DNA of 64,000 nucleotides, taken from contig VRUL01000002.1 of NCBI GenBank assembly GCA_019456145.1, forward strand, positions 232,185 to 296,184, in the 5' to 3' direction. Numbering within the stretch: position 1 is the stretch's first letter; the number at the start of each line of letters is the position of its first letter. This document shows positions 61,413 through 64,000 of the stretch, piece after piece. This stretch comes from Planctomycetota bacterium (GTDB lineage Bacteria > Planctomycetota > Phycisphaerae > Sedimentisphaerales > Anaerobacaceae). The notes beneath the pieces were generated by a model. It did no database searches. It had not been told where the DNA came from and saw nothing but the letters and a program-made list of their open reading frames with translations. Made by a program: the position numbers and the translations under genes.

Positions 61413-63785
61413 ATGGCCAAGGGAACGAAGAAAAAAGTGGCCTTTATTTCCTCATTCCCACCAAGAAAATGCGGAATTGCGACTTTTACATCTGACCTTA
61501 TCAAGAATACCGGGGCCGGAGCCAAAGGTCAGTTTGAGCCGTTGGTGGTTGCTGTACGTTCTGACAGCAAGCTAAAATACAATGACCCCGTAAAATTTGA
61601 AATCCGGCAAGAAGTAAAAAGTGACTATATCTGCGCGGCAGACTATATCAATTTCAGCCATGTAGACCTTGTTTCTGTTCAGCATGAATTTGGTTTGTTC
61701 GGCGGCGAAGCCGGCTCTTATCTTAGCCTACTGCTGAACAGACTGAAAGCTCCGATAATAACAACGCTTCATACGCTGCTTGACGACCCGAGCCCGGTTT
61801 ATCATAAGTCATTAGTTGACGTCTGCAGAGCCTCTTACAAAGTAATCACTATGAACGAACGCGGGCTGACTATGCTTCGTGAGATTTATGGTATTTCCGG
61901 TAAAAATGTAGACCTGATCGCTCACGGCATACCGGATTTGCCCTTTGTTGACAGTAACTACTACAAGCATAAATTCGGCATGGAAAGCCGTAGAACCATT
62001 TTGACATTCGGTCTGCTTAGCAAGAACAAAGGAATCGAAGTAATGCTTAAGGCGATGCCGGCGATCGTGGAGGCTGATCCATCGATACTGTATATAGTTC
62101 TTGGAATGACGCATCCATCGGTATTGAAACACGACGGCGAATCATATAGATTCGGCCTTCAGCAAATGGTCAAAGAATTAGGGCTTCAGGAACACGTAAT
62201 CTTTCACAACAGGTTCGTTAATGACGAAGAGCTTCATAACTTTCTATGCGCAGCCGACATTTACGTAACGACCTACCTAAACAAAGAACAATTGACGAGC
62301 GGCACGTTATCCTTTGCGGTCGGTACAGGCAAAGCGGTTGTTTCGACGCCCTATTGGGCCGCCATGGAACTATTAACAGACGGCCGAGGTAAACTGGTTC
62401 AATTCGGTGACTCTGCCCAAATAGCTGAGGCAATAATACAAATACTTCAGAAAGACTCGCTTTTTTATTCCCTGCGAAGACGAGCTTACGAATACGGGAG
62501 ATCTCGTACCTGGCCTAAAATCGGACAGGCCTACTGGAAATTATTTAGTGACAAGCGCCTGTCAATCCACATTACGGCCAAGACGCCACTATCAGCGGCG
62601 GAAACTATATCAAATATTGAAGTTCCGGAGCCATCTTTAGACCATCTGAAGAAGCTGACGGACGACACAGGTCTGTTTCAACACGCCAAATTTACCATTC
62701 CGAATCGCGAATATGGGTACTGCACAGATGATAACGCAAGAGCTGTAATCGCAATGACTAAATACTACGCCCAATATCCCGAGTCAAAAGCCCTTGAGCT
62801 TTTCGATATATATCTTTCTTTTATCCTTCATTCACAAAACAGCGACGGCACAGTGAAAAACTTTATGAATTTTGACAGAAGCTGGCAAAAAGATGAACCT
62901 GTCAATGATGCATTAGGTAGAGTTTTGTGGGCATTTGGTACGGCAATGGCGGCACTTCCGAGCCTGTCATATTTATCAGTTATCAAAGACAGCTTCGACA
63001 AGTCTGTAAGACATGTTCAGAGACAGTACCCTCGCGGCATGGCTTATTCGATACTTGGTATGTCGGATTATCTCAAGCAGTTCCCCGGTGCCAGTGACAT
63101 CAAGCGTCAATTGGACATGGCGGCAGACGAGTTGGTGGTCCAGTACGAAGAAAACAGTTTGCCGGATTGGCAGTGGTTTGAGGACACACTGACTTATGAC
63201 AACGCGATTCTGCCTTATGCCCTGTTCGTTGCCAGCCTTGCTTTTGGGAACCCCAAATACCTCGAAGTAGCAGAAAAGACGTGCGAATTTCTGCTTGCCA
63301 ATACCTTCGACGGCAGAAACTTTGGCTTTATCGGCTGCAAAGGATGGTATGAACACGGTCATCCCAGGGCCACGTTTGACCAGCAGCCCATAGAAGCGTT
63401 AAGTACGATTATGATGCTGCGGGCCGCTTATGAGGCTACTCTAAACGACAGATTCTTAACACTTCAAAGGAAAGCGTTTGACTGGTTCCTCGGCGCAAAC
63501 GATTTGTATATTCCAGTTTACAACTTTCGAACGAAAGGTTGTCACGACGGTCTTACACAGGACGGTGTCAATCTGAATCAGGGTGCAGAAAGCACGTTGA
63601 GCTTTCTGTTGAGCTTGTTGGCAGTAGTCGAAAGTTACGCCTTAATCGACAAGGTCAAAAGCAATAAAAGCGTTCCTTCCCAACCAGCCAAGGTCGTAGA
63701 GCAAACCATCAACAAACCGACGCCTATACAAAGTATACCTGTTAAGGGCAAATCCAAAAGAAGGCAGGTCGAAGAACTCACCTGA
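61413..63785 (+). CDS. GT4 glycosyltransferase fused to an alpha-toroid domain
   Basis: A 790-residue cytoplasmic protein. Residues 8-385 form a GT-B enzyme (FISSFPPRKCGIATFTSDL, VSVQHEFGLFGGEAG, ILTFGLLSKNKGIEVML). Residues 420-750 are helical repeats with YGYCTDDNARAV, DWQWFEDTLTYDNA and AFDWFLGAND, like glycoside-hydrolase or epimerase (alpha/alpha)6 barrels. A basic tail follows. AAGGAAG eight bases upstream supports the start. Homologues often sit with beta-mannoside phosphorylase (GH130) genes, suggesting mannose-containing polymers. It diverges from the cys operon. Confidence 0.83.
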   Translation: MAKGTKKKVAFISSFPPRKCGIATFTSDLIKNTGAGAKGQFEPLVVAVRSDSKLKYNDPVKFEIRQEVKSDYICAADYINFSHVDLVSVQHEFGLFGGEAGSYLSLLLNRLKAPIITTLHTLLDDPSPVYHKSLVDVCRASYKVITMNERGLTMLREIYGISGKNVDLIAHGIPDLPFVDSNYYKHKFGMESRRTILTFGLLSKNKGIEVMLKAMPAIVEADPSILYIVLGMTHPSVLKHDGESYRFGLQQMVKELGLQEHVIFHNRFVNDEELHNFLCAADIYVTTYLNKEQLTSGTLSFAVGTGKAVVSTPYWAAMELLTDGRGKLVQFGDSAQIAEAIIQILQKDSLFYSLRRRAYEYGRSRTWPKIGQAYWKLFSDKRLSIHITAKTPLSAAETISNIEVPEPSLDHLKKLTDDTGLFQHAKFTIPNREYGYCTDDNARAVIAMTKYYAQYPESKALELFDIYLSFILHSQNSDGTVKNFMNFDRSWQKDEPVNDALGRVLWAFGTAMAALPSLSYLSVIKDSFDKSVRHVQRQYPRGMAYSILGMSDYLKQFPGASDIKRQLDMAADELVVQYEENSLPDWQWFEDTLTYDNAILPYALFVASLAFGNPKYLEVAEKTCEFLLANTFDGRNFGFIGCKGWYEHGHPRATFDQQPIEALSTIMMLRAAYEATLNDRFLTLQRKAFDWFLGANDLYIPVYNFRTKGCHDGLTQDGVNLNQGAESTLSFLLSLLAVVESYALIDKVKSNKSVPSQPAKVVEQTINKPTPIQSIPVKGKSKRRQVEELT

Positions 63786-63952
63786 TATCATATCCCCGGA
63801 TTTTGCAGGTACGCGAAAACTATAGCCGGGACAGTCAAGTATGCACTGTTCTATATTGCAGAAGAAACTAGTGCTCTGTCTCGGATAATCTGATGCTACA
63901 CAGATCTTTTTGTCGATATATCCAAAAACGGTATTTTGACAAGGAGGCTGTT

Positions 63953-64000
63953 ATGGCAAATGAAGCAAAATATATTGTTGAATTGACAAGTGAAGAAAGA
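63953..64000 (+). mobile_element. Start of an IS630-like transposase gene, truncated by window end
   Basis: AAGGAGG at about 63940 precedes ATG 63953 and 16 codons reading MANEAKYIVELTSEER. This resembles the N-terminal helix of IS630/helix-turn-helix transposases (consensus KY.V.LT.EER..L). The rest lies outside the window. Confidence 0.5.

Noticed and set aside
1..64000. CRISPR arrays, rRNA genes and prophage structural operons
   Set aside because: No regularly spaced repeats, no rRNA signature and no phage gene cluster were found; the S74 fibre gene stands alone.

Overview
The window looks like a chromosomal segment of a Planctomycetota bacterium, most likely of the Phycisphaerae / Sedimentisphaerales type. 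This is inferred from gene content alone: HzsA-related c-type cytochrome and PQQ-like beta-propeller proteins, short secreted proteins ending in the lineage's dockerin-like helix repeat, an exosortase with its sorting-signal substrate, remnants of PEP-CTERM sorting tails, and spacious intergenic DNA littered with gene and transposon debris. No rRNA or CRISPR array was seen. One tRNA (Leu, anticodon CAA) is present.

Layout. 1-6.2 kb: three tandem, mutually paralogous two-module ABC-2 type permeases (the first cut by the window edge) and a MalK/UgpC-type ATPase. 6.5-9.4 kb: a large HzsA-related protein with two CxxCH haem sites, minus strand. 9.8-18.7 kb: a HAD phosphatase, lipoproteins, an ArnT/PMT-like membrane glycosyltransferase, a trimeric-fibre-like S74 protein overlapping a dockerin-like secreted protein, and a PilZ protein, with a palindromic element and IS/FGE debris between them. 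19-22.3 kb: DUF4870 protein and a compact exosortase H module (partner membrane protein, XrtH, and an IPTL-type sorted substrate). 22.5-26.2 kb: broken IS1380 transposase, B12-binding radical SAM enzyme, tRNA-Leu, Asp/Glu racemase. 26.4-31.4 kb: an exopolysaccharide locus (Wzz/GumC-like protein, Wzy/O-antigen ligase with TPRs, TIG-repeat secreted protein) headed by a structured leader RNA. 31.6-37.6 kb: small secreted proteins and three beta-propeller proteins, one with EF-hands. 37.8-41.3 kb: a methanethiol methyltransferase followed by an integron attC-like site, a second copy of the structured leader, and two nearly identical 82-aa Cys-rich proteins. 41.6-50.8 kb: a ten-gene, one-strand signalling cluster (Hpt-REC, CheY, CheC, two histidine kinases, a periplasmic solute-binding protein, three REC paralogues, CheX). 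51.3-52.6 kb: glutamate dehydrogenase. 54.2-61.1 kb: a sulfur/Fe-S/cofactor operon (Rrf2 regulator, cysK, cysE, nadA, thi4, deleted metY, nifU, nifS). 61.4-63.8 kb: a GT4 glycosyltransferase fused to an alpha-toroid domain, then the start of an IS630-like transposase.

The most unusual observation is a recurring architecture. At least eight loci carry an orphan, bodiless PEP-CTERM tail (hydrophobic stretch plus VRRKR-like end), always on the strand of, and just downstream of, an unrelated gene. Two of these genes also start with the same structured leader (TATAAT, then ACTGATGGAG, then a GGCACCGCT/AGCGGTGC hairpin). In the two Cys-rich paralogues the tail follows the TAA stop directly and in frame. 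The simplest reading is that shared 5' leaders and 3' tails bracket exchangeable gene bodies, or are scars of recombination between PEP-CTERM genes. This is inference and needs genome-wide comparison.
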